A DNA stretch of 56,521 bases from Deltaproteobacteria bacterium (GTDB lineage: Bacteria; Desulfobacterota; Binatia; UBA9968): NCBI GenBank assembly GCA_016193465.1, contig JACPSE010000156.1, positions 1 to 56,521 on the forward strand. Direction: 5' to 3'. Positions 26,065 through 34,873 of this stretch are shown piece after piece; position 1 is the stretch's first letter; every line of letters starts with the position of its first letter. Position numbers and translations under genes: made by a program. The notes under the pieces were generated by a model that searched no databases, had not been told where the DNA came from, and saw nothing but the letters and a program-made list of their open reading frames with translations.

Positions 26065-26984
26065 TCATCGTAGATCACGATGAGGTAGAGAGAGTAGGAA
26101 CAAGGGTCTACGAGGGGAGCTTTGTCACAGATGTAAAAAGCTTTCCGGTGGAGCCCTGGCCGGAGCAGGGAAACCACGCCGCCCACTTCAATTTGTCCGG
26201 TAACCGGCTGCTCCGCGCCCATATTATGGCGGTTCCACCCGGCGAGAGAAAACCCACCCACCGCCACGTCAACGAAGCAGTCATTTACATTCCGACGGGG
26301 CACGGCTATAGCATCGTGCAGCAAGAGGGCAAGCTCGAACGGCGCCTGGATTTTCAGGAAGGCAGCCTCTTCTCTCCGCCTCTGAACGCCTACCACGGTC
26401 ACTACAACGGCGACGCCCAGCAATGGGTCAGGTACTTTGTAGTGACTAACATGCCTTTGAACCAGGTTGTTTACGGCGTCGGAGAGCGCAAAATCTACGA
26501 AAGATTTGTCTTTGGCAGCCCCTTTCTTTTTACCGAGAGGTATAACGGGGAGGAGAACTATTTCAGCGTGAATGAGCGGTTGGGCCCGTGTCGCTGGAAG
26601 GTCAATTATGTGAAGGACATTAACGAGATCCCTCTAGACCCTTCGCCAGAGAGGGGAGCGGGTGCCCGCACGATGCACCTTGAGATGGTGGGCAATACGA
26701 CGGTCGACGTGCAGATCTCGGAGATCCCTCCGGGTGGGTGTCAGGTGGCCCACCAGCATATTCACGAAGAGATTATTCATTTCTTTCAGGGTGAAGGCTA
26801 CACAGTGATTCGCCGAGCAGGAGAACGGGAGAGAAGGAAATACCTCTGGCATGCCGGCAGCCTTCTCTCGCCGCCGCGCAACTCCGTCCACCAGCATTTC
26901 TGCACCAGCCGTGAGCCCGCCCGTTATCTTTCGATCCAGACTGAAAAGCTCATGAAAGCCATGGGCATTGAGGCGCGACAGTGA
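26061..26984 (+). CDS. bicupin protein
   Basis: 307 aa from GTG 26061, coupled to the zinc-ribbon gene. It holds two cupin domains: the first has THRHVNEAVIY (H67, H69) and SPPLNAYHGHYN, the second HQHIHEEIIHFFQGEGY (from H231) and SPPRNSVHQHF. The His-rich turns would bind a metal, as in gentisate- or hydroxynaphthoate-type ring-cleaving dioxygenases and related bicupins. It has no signal peptide and so is cytoplasmic. Between two UbiD genes, a ring-opening or hydrolytic step after decarboxylation is a reasonable guess. Its stop overlaps the next start (GTGA, 26981-26984). Confidence 0.85.
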   Translation: MIIVDHDEVERVGTRVYEGSFVTDVKSFPVEPWPEQGNHAAHFNLSGNRLLRAHIMAVPPGERKPTHRHVNEAVIYIPTGHGYSIVQQEGKLERRLDFQEGSLFSPPLNAYHGHYNGDAQQWVRYFVVTNMPLNQVVYGVGERKIYERFVFGSPFLFTERYNGEENYFSVNERLGPCRWKVNYVKDINEIPLDPSPERGAGARTMHLEMVGNTTVDVQISEIPPGGCQVAHQHIHEEIIHFFQGEGYTVIRRAGERERRKYLWHAGSLLSPPRNSVHQHFCTSREPARYLSIQTEKLMKAMGIEARQ

Positions 26985-28381
26985 CTTTTAGAGATCTGAG
27001 GGGATGGATCCGTTTCCTGGAAGAAGAAGGTGAGCTCCTTCGCATCAATGACGAGGTGAAATTGGAGCCGGATGTGGCGGCCATCGGTAAAGCGATCTGT
27101 GAGAGTGAGGGTCCGGGGGTCTTTCTGGAAAAGATCGCCGGCTACACCACTCCTCTCACCATCGGCCTTCATGCCTCGTGGAGGAGAGCGGCGTTGGCCT
27201 TGGGACTCAAAAAAGATGCCACGCGGGAGGAGCAACTGGCTGCCTGGCACCGGGGATGGAAGAGATTTCCCGTCGCGCGTGTAGAGGTCGGCAAAGCCCC
27301 CTGCAAGGAAAACAAGATGGTAGGCGGGGAAGTGAATCTTTTCGCATTTCCCATTCCCCGGGTCAACCAGCAGGACGGCTCTTTTTATATCTGCAAGCCC
27401 TGCTGTATTACGCGCGATCCGGATACCGGCGTGGTCAATATCGGAATGTATCGCATGATGATTCTGGACCGGGCCAAAACCGGGATTTTGATTCCCAGTC
27501 ATCAGGACGCCGGCCGGAGCTATGCTAAGTATCTCCGTCGCGGCCAAACAATGGAGATGGCTGTGGCCCTGGGAACGGAACCGATTCTTCCTATGGTCGC
27601 TGGGACACGCATTCCTCCGGACTGGAGCGAGTACGACTTTGCCGGCGCCTTAAAGGGTGAGCCTGTAGAAGTGGTTCGAGGCGAAACTGTGGATCTTCCG
27701 GTTCCGGCTGGCGCGGAGATTGTTTTGGAAGGAGAGGTCGGACCGGAAAAGGCCTTTGAGGGGCCATTTGGGGAATATCACGGCGCCTACTCGGGTTATC
27801 TGCGACTGCCGGTCTTCAGCATCCGCGCCGTGAGCCATCGGAATCATCCCATCTTCGACACTCTCTACATTGGCCGCCCAAACAGCGAAAATCATTATAT
27901 GACCCTTTTTGGCAAGCTGGTGGGGGCTGAGGAAGAAATGAAAAGGTTCGTCCCCAGCATCACCCGGATGGCCTATTTGGGTCCGTACGGGATGAACGCG
28001 GTGATCCAAGGTCGGTGGCGCCACAGCGGGGAGCCGCGCCGGGCGATGAATGCCTGGTGGGGATCTTCCTTTGGACCCCATGCCAAATTGCTGGTTTGCG
28101 TGGATGAGGATGTGGATCCGTGGAACCCTTTCGACGTGATGTGGGCGATAGCAACCCGCGTCCAGGGAGAGCGGGATATCGTTCTCATGCCTCATTCCGA
28201 AGGGGTCCTGGATCCTACCTCGAATCGCGAAGGCTTGAGTTGCAAAATCGGCATCGATGCCACCAAGCCGCGCTATCCGGCGTATTCCTACGATCCTGTC
28301 GATTGGGTCACTGAGCCTCCTGGAACTGCTCAGTGGAAGGAAAAAATTTTGCAGCAGTGGAACCGGGGGCGGAATCCATGA
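26981..28381 (+). CDS. UbiD family decarboxylase
   Basis: 466 aa from GTG 26981, overlapping the bicupin stop by 4 nt. The prFMN-site Arg is R158 (NIGMYRMMI) and the glutamates are E260/E265 in EGPFGEYHG. The late block CVDEDVDPWNPFDVMWAI is complete. The 3' end overlaps the VdcD-like gene (ATGA, 28378-28381). That pairing is known from non-oxidative hydroxyarylate decarboxylases (VdcC-VdcD, BsdC-BsdD), so this is the best candidate here for a vanillate- or 4-hydroxybenzoate-like decarboxylase. Confidence 0.94.
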   Translation: MTFRDLRGWIRFLEEEGELLRINDEVKLEPDVAAIGKAICESEGPGVFLEKIAGYTTPLTIGLHASWRRAALALGLKKDATREEQLAAWHRGWKRFPVARVEVGKAPCKENKMVGGEVNLFAFPIPRVNQQDGSFYICKPCCITRDPDTGVVNIGMYRMMILDRAKTGILIPSHQDAGRSYAKYLRRGQTMEMAVALGTEPILPMVAGTRIPPDWSEYDFAGALKGEPVEVVRGETVDLPVPAGAEIVLEGEVGPEKAFEGPFGEYHGAYSGYLRLPVFSIRAVSHRNHPIFDTLYIGRPNSENHYMTLFGKLVGAEEEMKRFVPSITRMAYLGPYGMNAVIQGRWRHSGEPRRAMNAWWGSSFGPHAKLLVCVDEDVDPWNPFDVMWAIATRVQGERDIVLMPHSEGVLDPTSNREGLSCKIGIDATKPRYPAYSYDPVDWVTEPPGTAQWKEKILQQWNRGRNP

Positions 28382-28575
28382 AAGAATGTCCACGCTGCGG
28401 AGAATCCAATCCCCATAAGCTTGCCGATTCACCAGTGGCCGGGGTCTTCACTATCTGGGGCTGCCGCGAGTGCAACTATGTCTGGCGCTCCACGGAAGAT
28501 CTGTCAGGGCTAAAGAAGCTCACCAAAGAGGCGAGGGAAAGAGCTGTCGATTTGAAGTACCTGACTGAGCGGTAA
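28378..28575 (+). CDS. VdcD/BsdD-like hydroxyarylate decarboxylase small subunit
   Basis: 65 aa from ATG 28378. CPRCGESNPHK, then SPVAGVFTIWGC and CNYVWRSTEDL, closely follow the known VdcD/BsdD pattern (CPRC...SPVxGVWTxYxCxxCxYxWRxTE). Two CxxC pairs would bind zinc. It overlaps the UbiD gene at 26981 by 4 nt, the arrangement expected for a C-D subunit pair. The exact role of the D subunit is not settled in the literature I know. Confidence 0.88.
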   Translation: MKECPRCGESNPHKLADSPVAGVFTIWGCRECNYVWRSTEDLSGLKKLTKEARERAVDLKYLTER

Positions 28576-28678
28576 GATCTTTCCCGTTTTGCATAGCAGC
28601 CATGGAGAGGAACGGTGCGGGTTTTTTTGAACTAGACGCGCGTGCCGGGCTTACCCAAGCACTGGCTGGAGGAGGTAG

Positions 28679-29791
28679 ATGACTGTGCGAAAACGTAGAG
28701 AACAAGGCCCTCCTTTATTAACAATGGTACTCATTTTTTGCGGAGGTTTGGTCTATTCTCCTCTTCCTTCGCTAGCTCAGAGCAATCTATTGAACCGACT
28801 GGTGGAGGCCTCTAAGGCGGAGATGGCAGTGAAAGGAGGCAAACTACACGTCGCTACGGAATGGACCAAGACGACGGAAGGGATACCTATACTTAAAGCC
28901 TTCCAGAAAGATTTTCCTTTCATAAAGGAACTGGACTTCACCCGCGAGAGGGGAGTGGACAACATGCAGCGAATCCTCATTGAGGTTCAAGCGGGGAGAG
29001 TCCCAAAATATGACATCTTGAAAGTCTCATCGGAGCTCTGGCCTGAATACGCAAAGGCAGGGCTATTTGTAAAACCCCCCTTTGACTACCACAAGTTAGC
29101 AAAGTCCCTTCCACCCGACTGGGGAGAAATAGACCCGCGGGCGATCGATCCGGAAGGCATGTTCATAGCCACGACGGCCAGGGCTATGGGCAACGTCTGG
29201 AACATTCAGCTCGCCCCAAAAGGAAAGGAGCCCACGAGTTGGGAAGCCTGTCTCGACCCCATGTGGAAGGGAAAGTTTTTATACGATCCCCGTCCCAAGA
29301 TGAACGGCCTCTGGTACGATGCCAAAACAAGAGAGAAGCACCTCAAATGGCTCAGGGGAATAGTAGAGAATGGGGTTGTGCTCAGCCGTGGACAGACGGA
29401 AAATGTCGAGAAAGTGGTTTCGGGTGAATTTCCCCTCGTTTGTGGGGTTCAATACGAAAGCGCCGCCAGAATAATCGACCAGGGAGCCCCTCTCAGGTTT
29501 GCCTTTCCCGATCCGTTCCCCATGCACTTTTCGACCCAATTCCATGTGGTCAAGTGGTCGAAGACACCGGCCACGACACAACTCTTTGCTTTATGGGCAG
29601 CGAGCACAGGACAAGAAGCTATAGATAAACATGCCTATCTCGGCTTCCCATGGGATCCCAGGACTAGAAAGTATCTGCTGGCCAAAGGGAAGTACGTTGC
29701 CATCTGTGACGCGCAGTGCATCCTCCGGTCTGATGAGTATGACGGGTTGCATGCAAGCATCCTCAAATTACCCGGAGCGAGATCAAAATAA
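28679..29791 (+). CDS. ABC solute-binding protein (group B)
   Basis: 370 aa from ATG 28679 with GGAGG at 28671. After an N-terminal signal peptide ending near SLAQ come the group B marks: EASKAEMAVKGGKLHVATEW, KDFPFIKELDFTRERG and CLDPMWKGKFLYDPR. Near the C terminus is a CX3C pair, C343 and C347 (ICDAQC), conserved in all group B members here. It follows the decarboxylase block and has no adjacent permease in its own operon; the convergent operon at 30909-33771 carries one. Confidence 0.9.
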   Translation: MTVRKRREQGPPLLTMVLIFCGGLVYSPLPSLAQSNLLNRLVEASKAEMAVKGGKLHVATEWTKTTEGIPILKAFQKDFPFIKELDFTRERGVDNMQRILIEVQAGRVPKYDILKVSSELWPEYAKAGLFVKPPFDYHKLAKSLPPDWGEIDPRAIDPEGMFIATTARAMGNVWNIQLAPKGKEPTSWEACLDPMWKGKFLYDPRPKMNGLWYDAKTREKHLKWLRGIVENGVVLSRGQTENVEKVVSGEFPLVCGVQYESAARIIDQGAPLRFAFPDPFPMHFSTQFHVVKWSKTPATTQLFALWAASTGQEAIDKHAYLGFPWDPRTRKYLLAKGKYVAICDAQCILRSDEYDGLHASILKLPGARSK

Positions 29792-29812
29792 GACATTTTC
29801 AGGAGGGAGAAT

Positions 29813-30874
29813 ATGCCATTTCGAATAGCGACTTCTCACTACCACGTCGGCCACATCATCCCCGCCATGGTCGCTAAGGAGATGACCTACTTTGAAGAGG
29901 AGGGACTCGATGACTATGAGGTTGTCACCGGTGGCCTGGTCCCAGCGATCGTAGAGAGGGTTGCCCTTAGACGGGCGATGAAGGAGAAGGGGATCGATAT
30001 CGTGGCTGACCCTAAACCCTCTTCTGTTTTCACTTTACGTGGCCAGGGTGAGGATATCTACATCGTTGGCTGCTGGCGCAATCAGCACGACTTTCAGTTC
30101 CTAGGAGCGCGAGGTTTGAAGGGTCTGAAAGACCTCAAAGGGAAACGCATCGGCGTGCGCGACTATTGGGCCATCGATCATGCCGTGATGCGAGTTTATT
30201 TAGGGCGGCAAGGGATCGATCCGGAAAAGGATGTCACTTGGCTCAGAGGCGCCCATTTTCATCTCGCCAGAGAGGTGGCGGCGGATTCGCTGCGCAAGGG
30301 AATGGCTGACTGTGTCCCGGTTCCGCCATCAACCGTGCCTGGACTCCTTGCCGAGGGGTACCCGCTGCTGCTGGACACCCGTCAGCTTTACCCCAATGGT
30401 ATGCCAGTCCGGGTAATTGCCACGACGCGCCGCGTTTTGGAAGAGAAATCCGAGGCCCTGGAGGCGTACCTTAGGGCTACCATAAGAGCCTACTGGTTCA
30501 TTATGGACGAGGAGAAGAATCGGGGGTATATCAATGCCCTAAACCGGAGGCTAAGGCGACAGAGCCCGGATGAAGAGGAACAGAAGTTAGGTTACCTTGA
30601 AGGGAGCAGTAGCGCGACTGTTCTACCCTTAGATGGGGCCCCTTCTATCGAAGGTTTACAATCGATGCTGGCAGAAGCCAAAGAGATGGGAGATGTGCGA
30701 CCGGATTTCTCTCTAGAGGATGTCTTGAAGCTGGATCCTGTACGGCGGGCGTATGAAACCCTTCGCCGGAAGGAAGATCTTGCATCTGCCCTCAAGAGGG
30801 CGCAGGAGCTTTTTCACAACAGCCGAAGACCGCTCCTATCAACGGCGAGCCAGGAAAAGAGTGCAGAGAGATGA
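29813..30874 (+). CDS. NMT1/SBP-fold cytoplasmic protein, subgroup II
   Basis: 353 aa from ATG 29813 (AGGAGGG upstream), with no signal peptide. It has the periplasmic-binding-protein type II fold marks of NMT1/THI5-like proteins: YFEEEGLDDYEVVTGG, LKGLKDLKGKRIGVRDY and LRATIRAYWFIMD. The N-terminal motif SHYHVGH gives an HxxH pair at H11/H14 shared with all relatives here. The same fold is used by 4,5-dihydroxyphthalate decarboxylase, so an enzyme rather than a binding protein is possible. It ends an operon of two UbiDs, a VdcD-like subunit and an SBP. Confidence 0.85.
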   Translation: MPFRIATSHYHVGHIIPAMVAKEMTYFEEEGLDDYEVVTGGLVPAIVERVALRRAMKEKGIDIVADPKPSSVFTLRGQGEDIYIVGCWRNQHDFQFLGARGLKGLKDLKGKRIGVRDYWAIDHAVMRVYLGRQGIDPEKDVTWLRGAHFHLAREVAADSLRKGMADCVPVPPSTVPGLLAEGYPLLLDTRQLYPNGMPVRVIATTRRVLEEKSEALEAYLRATIRAYWFIMDEEKNRGYINALNRRLRRQSPDEEEQKLGYLEGSSSATVLPLDGAPSIEGLQSMLAEAKEMGDVRPDFSLEDVLKLDPVRRAYETLRRKEDLASALKRAQELFHNSRRPLLSTASQEKSAER

Positions 30875-30908
30875 GTCAAGGGCAGAAGAGAAACTCTTCT
30901 GTGGAGGG

Positions 30909-32651
30909 TCAGGTAGTCTCCTGACGGCTTAAACGGCTGACCAGCCACCTGCCCGTAGTCGTAAGCGCCGCTAGGGCCAGTATGAGCACAACTCCCAGAG
31001 CGCAGCTCTGTCCTATCTTCCCCTGAGTCCATAGATCCCACATCACTACCGAAAGCACCCAGCTTTCGCTGGTCGTAAGCATCAGCGGTATGGAAAAGGA
31101 GCGCAGAGAGTGAGAGGCGACCCAGATACAGCCGCCGACAAAGGCCGGCAGCAAAAGGGGAAGCACAATGGTGCGCAGCACAGTAGTCCCTTGGGCTCCT
31201 GCGACCTGAGCTGCCTCCTCCAACTCCTGGTGGATCTGGGCCACAGCCCCGTTCATCGTCCGGCTGCCAAACGCTATATAGCTGGCAGTCAGCCCCATGA
31301 CGATAACCCAAATGGTCCCATAGAGCGGGAGATAATTGAGAGGAGGCTGAAGGTAGAGGATCACCAGGGCTATGCCAATGATCACCCCCGGAATCGCATG
31401 GGGTAAGAAAGTGAGCGCGTCCAGTAAGACTCGCCCTCTGAACCTGCCTCTCGCCCCCACCCAGGCTGTGATGAGAGAGAGAGACATGGTCAGGAACGCA
31501 GTGGCCAGCCCTACGATGATGGTGTTGAAGGCCGCTTCAAGGACGCGCTCCTCCCCCAGGGCGTCCCAATAATTTTCGAGCGTGAGCCGCGGAAGCGCGG
31601 ACCAGGACGGCATGACGTAGAAACGCAGCAAAGAGCGCCAGAGGAGAATAAAGGTTGGGGCTGCAATCGTGAGGATGAAGTAGATGAGGAAGAGGGCGAG
31701 TGCAAGGTAGCGCCATTTTCCCAGAGAGACTATGCGCGGTCGATATCCTTTGCCTGTAACAGTGGTGTAACGCTCCCCCTGTCCAATGAGGCGTCGATAC
31801 CAATAGACCAAAAGGATGCTGACAACCAGGAAGATGGCTCCCAGGGCGGCGGAGAGGCCGTAGCGCGGGGGCGCAAATCTCTGGGCGGTAAAATAGATAT
31901 AGGTCGGAAAGACGTAGATCCCAGCCTGGAAGCCGATGACAAGGGGTATTTCCAGGGATTCAAGATGGGTCATGAAGTTATACATTCCGGCAGCGAAGAG
32001 GGCTGGCGTTAAGAGAGGGATGAATATGCGGAAGAAGGTTGCCCGGTTTGACGCCCCGGCGACCCGGGAGGCCTCCTCGAGACTTGGGTCCATAGCGCGG
32101 AAGGCTCCGACCACCATAAGAAAGATAGTCGTGACCCCTCTCAAGCCTTCGAGGAAGACCATGCCCCAGAGGCTGTAAATATTGAGCGGGCCATCGCTCA
32201 GCTCCGCCCCAAAAAGGGATACGAGCCAGCGCAGCCACACATTGAAAAGGCCGATCTTAGGCGAGAGCAGCAGGGTCCAGGAAATGGCGAACAGGATGCC
32301 CGGCACAGCCATAGGGATGAGCATCAATCCCCAGGCCACATTTCTGAAGGGCATGTCGGTCCGTTCGGTGAGAAAGGCAAATAAGACCGCGATACCGACG
32401 GAGAGGAGGGTGCTTGTCATGGCCAGGATAGCGGTGTTTAGAAACATGGTGTAAACTTGGGGATCGGAATAGGCAACAAGATAATTTTCCAGGGTAAAAC
32501 TTCCCGGCTGCCAGGGAGTCCCCAGGCGAAAGCTAAAGCTGATGAGCAGGACGAGGGGGACTATGATGAGCCAGGCCGTGAGGCCAACAGCCAAAACGGA
32601 AAGAAAATTACCCCTTATTCGGGGCAGAAAAGCCCACTGACGAAGGGACAT
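30909..32651 (-). CDS. ABC permease, two fused transmembrane halves
   Basis: 580 aa, two halves of about six helices. The EAA loops are LEEASRVAGASNRATFFRIF and LEEAAQVAGAQGTTVLRTIV. It is very close to the permease at 39355, including long identical stretches such as RTDMPFRNVAWGLMLIPMA, so the two arose by a recent duplication. It follows the SBP gene at 32683 by 31 nt. Its 3' end faces the NMT1-like gene at 29813 with a 34-nt gap. Confidence 0.93.
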   Translation of the reverse strand: MSLRQWAFLPRIRGNFLSVLAVGLTAWLIIVPLVLLISFSFRLGTPWQPGSFTLENYLVAYSDPQVYTMFLNTAILAMTSTLLSVGIAVLFAFLTERTDMPFRNVAWGLMLIPMAVPGILFAISWTLLLSPKIGLFNVWLRWLVSLFGAELSDGPLNIYSLWGMVFLEGLRGVTTIFLMVVGAFRAMDPSLEEASRVAGASNRATFFRIFIPLLTPALFAAGMYNFMTHLESLEIPLVIGFQAGIYVFPTYIYFTAQRFAPPRYGLSAALGAIFLVVSILLVYWYRRLIGQGERYTTVTGKGYRPRIVSLGKWRYLALALFLIYFILTIAAPTFILLWRSLLRFYVMPSWSALPRLTLENYWDALGEERVLEAAFNTIIVGLATAFLTMSLSLITAWVGARGRFRGRVLLDALTFLPHAIPGVIIGIALVILYLQPPLNYLPLYGTIWVIVMGLTASYIAFGSRTMNGAVAQIHQELEEAAQVAGAQGTTVLRTIVLPLLLPAFVGGCIWVASHSLRSFSIPLMLTTSESWVLSVVMWDLWTQGKIGQSCALGVVLILALAALTTTGRWLVSRLSRQETT

Positions 32652-32682
32652 GGTTACCCCAATGCTCAGTGTCCGGGGGCTA

Positions 32683-33771
32683 CTATTTCGCCCCCGGCAT
32701 CCCTAGGATTCTAGCGTGCTCGGCGTCGTAATCCGGTGATTTTTTCAGACACTCCACGTCGCAGACGGCTGCGTATTTACCCCTGGCCATAGGATATTTT
32801 CTGGAATTGGGATCCCAGGGGAAGCCGCGGTAGGCGTATTTTTCCACCAGCGGCTGTGCCTTCGTGGCTAGCCAGGTGATAAAGAGTTGCGCTGTGGCGG
32901 GGGTCTGGGACCACTTAACAATGTGGATCTGGGTACCAAATTCCAAGGGGAAAGGGTCAGGGAAAAGGAAGACCAGCGGGGCCCCCCTGTCGATTGCCGT
33001 CATAGCGCTCGTGTAGTTGACCCCACAGAAAAGGGGATGTTCCCCAGCGGCCACCTTTTCCACATTCTCTGATTGGCCCCGGCCGAGGACCACCTTGTTC
33101 TCTACAATTCCTTTCAACCATTTCAGGTGGGCCTCTCTGGTCTTAGGGTCGTGCTGAAGGGCAGTTAGTTTGGGGCGAGGATCATAGAAGAATTGTCCCC
33201 GCCAGGTGGGATCGAGACAGTCCTCCCACTTTTTGGGCGCCTTATTCGGCGAGACTGAATCCTTGTTATAGACGATCCCCCGGGCAAGGCCGGCGGTGGC
33301 AATAAAGTAGCCCTCTCGGTCCACAGCCCTTGGATCTGGCGCTGGCCAGTCGCGAGGAAGAGAACGGACCAGCTCCGTGTAAGGGACAGGCGGCTTCACA
33401 AACACCCCTGCATCTCGATAGCTGGGCCAAGCCTCAAAGGAGACATGAACGATATCGTATTTGGGGATCCGTCCGGCCCGGTATTCTACCAAAATGCGTT
33501 GCATCTGGTCCGTGGTTCTCACACGCTCGAAGCTGGCCTCTTTGATCGCTGGAAGCTCCTTTTTAAAGGCCTCTACGATCTGCTTCCCGCCCGCCTCCCA
33601 TTCCAGCGCTACCAGGAGCTTTCCCCCTTTCTTGGCCATCTCGGCCTTGGAGGCTTCCATAAGCTGGCTAAAGGGATTGGCCTGAGCCGATACCGCGATC
33701 GGGAAAGCTGTTTGCCAGAGAACCATCGCCATTCCCGAGAGAAAAGAAAACCAATATTTGCTTGTACCCAT
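32683..33771 (-). CDS. ABC solute-binding protein (group B)
   Basis: 362 aa from ATG 33771, supported by AAAGGAGGG upstream; the frame is open to 33873 but without signal-peptide logic. The signal peptide is GMAMVLWQTAFPIAVSAQ. The mature protein carries EASKAEMAKKGGKLLVALEW, WEDCLDPTWRGQFFYDPR and the C-terminal CX3C pair C337/C341 (VCDVEC). It is the first gene of a two-gene operon with the permease at 30909. Confidence 0.92.
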   Translation of the reverse strand: MGTSKYWFSFLSGMAMVLWQTAFPIAVSAQANPFSQLMEASKAEMAKKGGKLLVALEWEAGGKQIVEAFKKELPAIKEASFERVRTTDQMQRILVEYRAGRIPKYDIVHVSFEAWPSYRDAGVFVKPPVPYTELVRSLPRDWPAPDPRAVDREGYFIATAGLARGIVYNKDSVSPNKAPKKWEDCLDPTWRGQFFYDPRPKLTALQHDPKTREAHLKWLKGIVENKVVLGRGQSENVEKVAAGEHPLFCGVNYTSAMTAIDRGAPLVFLFPDPFPLEFGTQIHIVKWSQTPATAQLFITWLATKAQPLVEKYAYRGFPWDPNSRKYPMARGKYAAVCDVECLKKSPDYDAEHARILGMPGAK

Positions 33772-33878
33772 GGGATCTCCCTCCTTTTGTGGAGTCTTGT
33801 ATATCTGTTCTTTTGTCATCGCAAGACCATTAGTCCTATTCCGTAGAGTGGCGACCCGCCGCGCCAATCCCACCGCGC

Positions 33879-33903
33879 CCCTTTTTTTAGTTACTAAAAA
33901 GGG
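33879..33903. promoter_or_regulatory. inverted repeat in divergent upstream region
   Basis: CCCTTTTT and AAAAAGGG face each other around TAGTTACTA, which is itself nearly palindromic. It lies between the divergent SBP (32683) and CbbQ-like (34019) genes, so an operator is as likely as a stem-loop. No T-run follows on either strand that would make it a standard terminator. Confidence 0.4.
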
Positions 33904-34018
33904 TTAAAAAGCACTTTGGGCCAGAGAACAGTCACAATAAATATTCCAAGAGCTTAGTAAGGACGTTGTCCCTTGGCCACGAATGGGTAATCCGGTGGTA
34001 GACTGAGAGGAGTTGGAT

Positions 34019-34849
34019 ATGCGGCACGGTGACTATCAAGAGTTTGCATTTGAGGAATACGTCATAAAAGAAGAGCCTTTTTATCTCCCGCTTGGCCACG
34101 AAGTTGAGATCTTTGAGGCTGCCTATGCCAAGAAGCTGCCAGTTCTCTTAAAAGGCCCAACTGGCTGCGGGAAAACCCGTTTCGTCGAGCACATGTCGTA
34201 TCGGCTCGGCAGCGTTCCCTTGGTCACCGTTGCTTGCCATGAGGACCTGACGGCCACCGATCTGGTCGGTCGTTATCTTCTCGATGGTCAGGAGACGCGA
34301 TGGCTGGATGGTCCGCTAAGCCGAGCCGTGAAAGTAGGGGCCATCTGCTATCTGGACGAAATTGTGGAAGCGCGGAAAGACACGACGGTGCTGATTCACC
34401 CTCTCAGCGATCACCGCCGGATTCTCCCGGTCGAACGTCGGGGCAAGGTCCTGAGCGCGAACGAAGGTTTTATGCTTGTGATTTCCTACAACCCCGGTTA
34501 CCAGACTGTTCTCAAGGATCTGAAGCACAGCACCCGGCAACGTTTTCTTGCCATTGAGTTCGACTATCCCCCCGAGGAGATCGAACGCCAAATTGTGCGC
34601 CACGAAAGTGGTGTGTCAGATGAGTGCGCGACGCAGCTAGCGCGCTTGGGGGCGAAAATACGGAATCTGCGCGAGCACGGCCTGCAAGAGGGAGCGAGCA
34701 CGCGTCTGCTCATCTACGCAGGGGGGCTGATCTGCGCCGGGGTGGCTCCGAGGCTGTCCTGTCAGGTTGCTGTGGTGCAAGCACTGACCGATGACAGGGA
34801 AGTGAAACAAAGCCTGCAAGAAGTGGTCGACGCGATCTTTCCGGAGTGA
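34019..34849 (+). CDS. CbbQ/NirQ/NorQ-type MoxR AAA+ ATPase
   Basis: 276 aa from ATG 34019, with GAGAGGAG upstream (a TTG at 34013 is also in frame). It is highly typical of Cbb[20 protein letters not shown] (Walker A), [33 protein letters not shown] (Walker B), [20 protein letters not shown] and [12 protein letters not shown]. These ATPases work with a von Willebrand-type partner (CbbO/NorD) to remodel enzymes such as Rubisco or nitric oxide reductase. No partner gene is in the window, and it stands alone between two minus-strand operons, so its target is unknown. Confidence 0.92.
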   Translation: MRHGDYQEFAFEEYVIKEEPFYLPLGHEVEIFEAAYAKKLPVLLKGPTGCGKTRFVEHMSYRLGSVPLVTVACHEDLTATDLVGRYLLDGQETRWLDGPLSRAVKVGAICYLDEIVEARKDTTVLIHPLSDHRRILPVERRGKVLSANEGFMLVISYNPGYQTVLKDLKHSTRQRFLAIEFDYPPEEIERQIVRHESGVSDECATQLARLGAKIRNLREHGLQEGASTRLLIYAGGLICAGVAPRLSCQVAVVQALTDDREVKQSLQEVVDAIFPE

Positions 34850-34873
34850 GCGGCTAGGCTCAAGAGTTCCTGG

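Noticed and set aside
28602-28682. 26-codon frame overlapping the start of the SBP gene at 28679
   Set aside because: No ribosome site, no recognisable composition, and no way to test conservation here.
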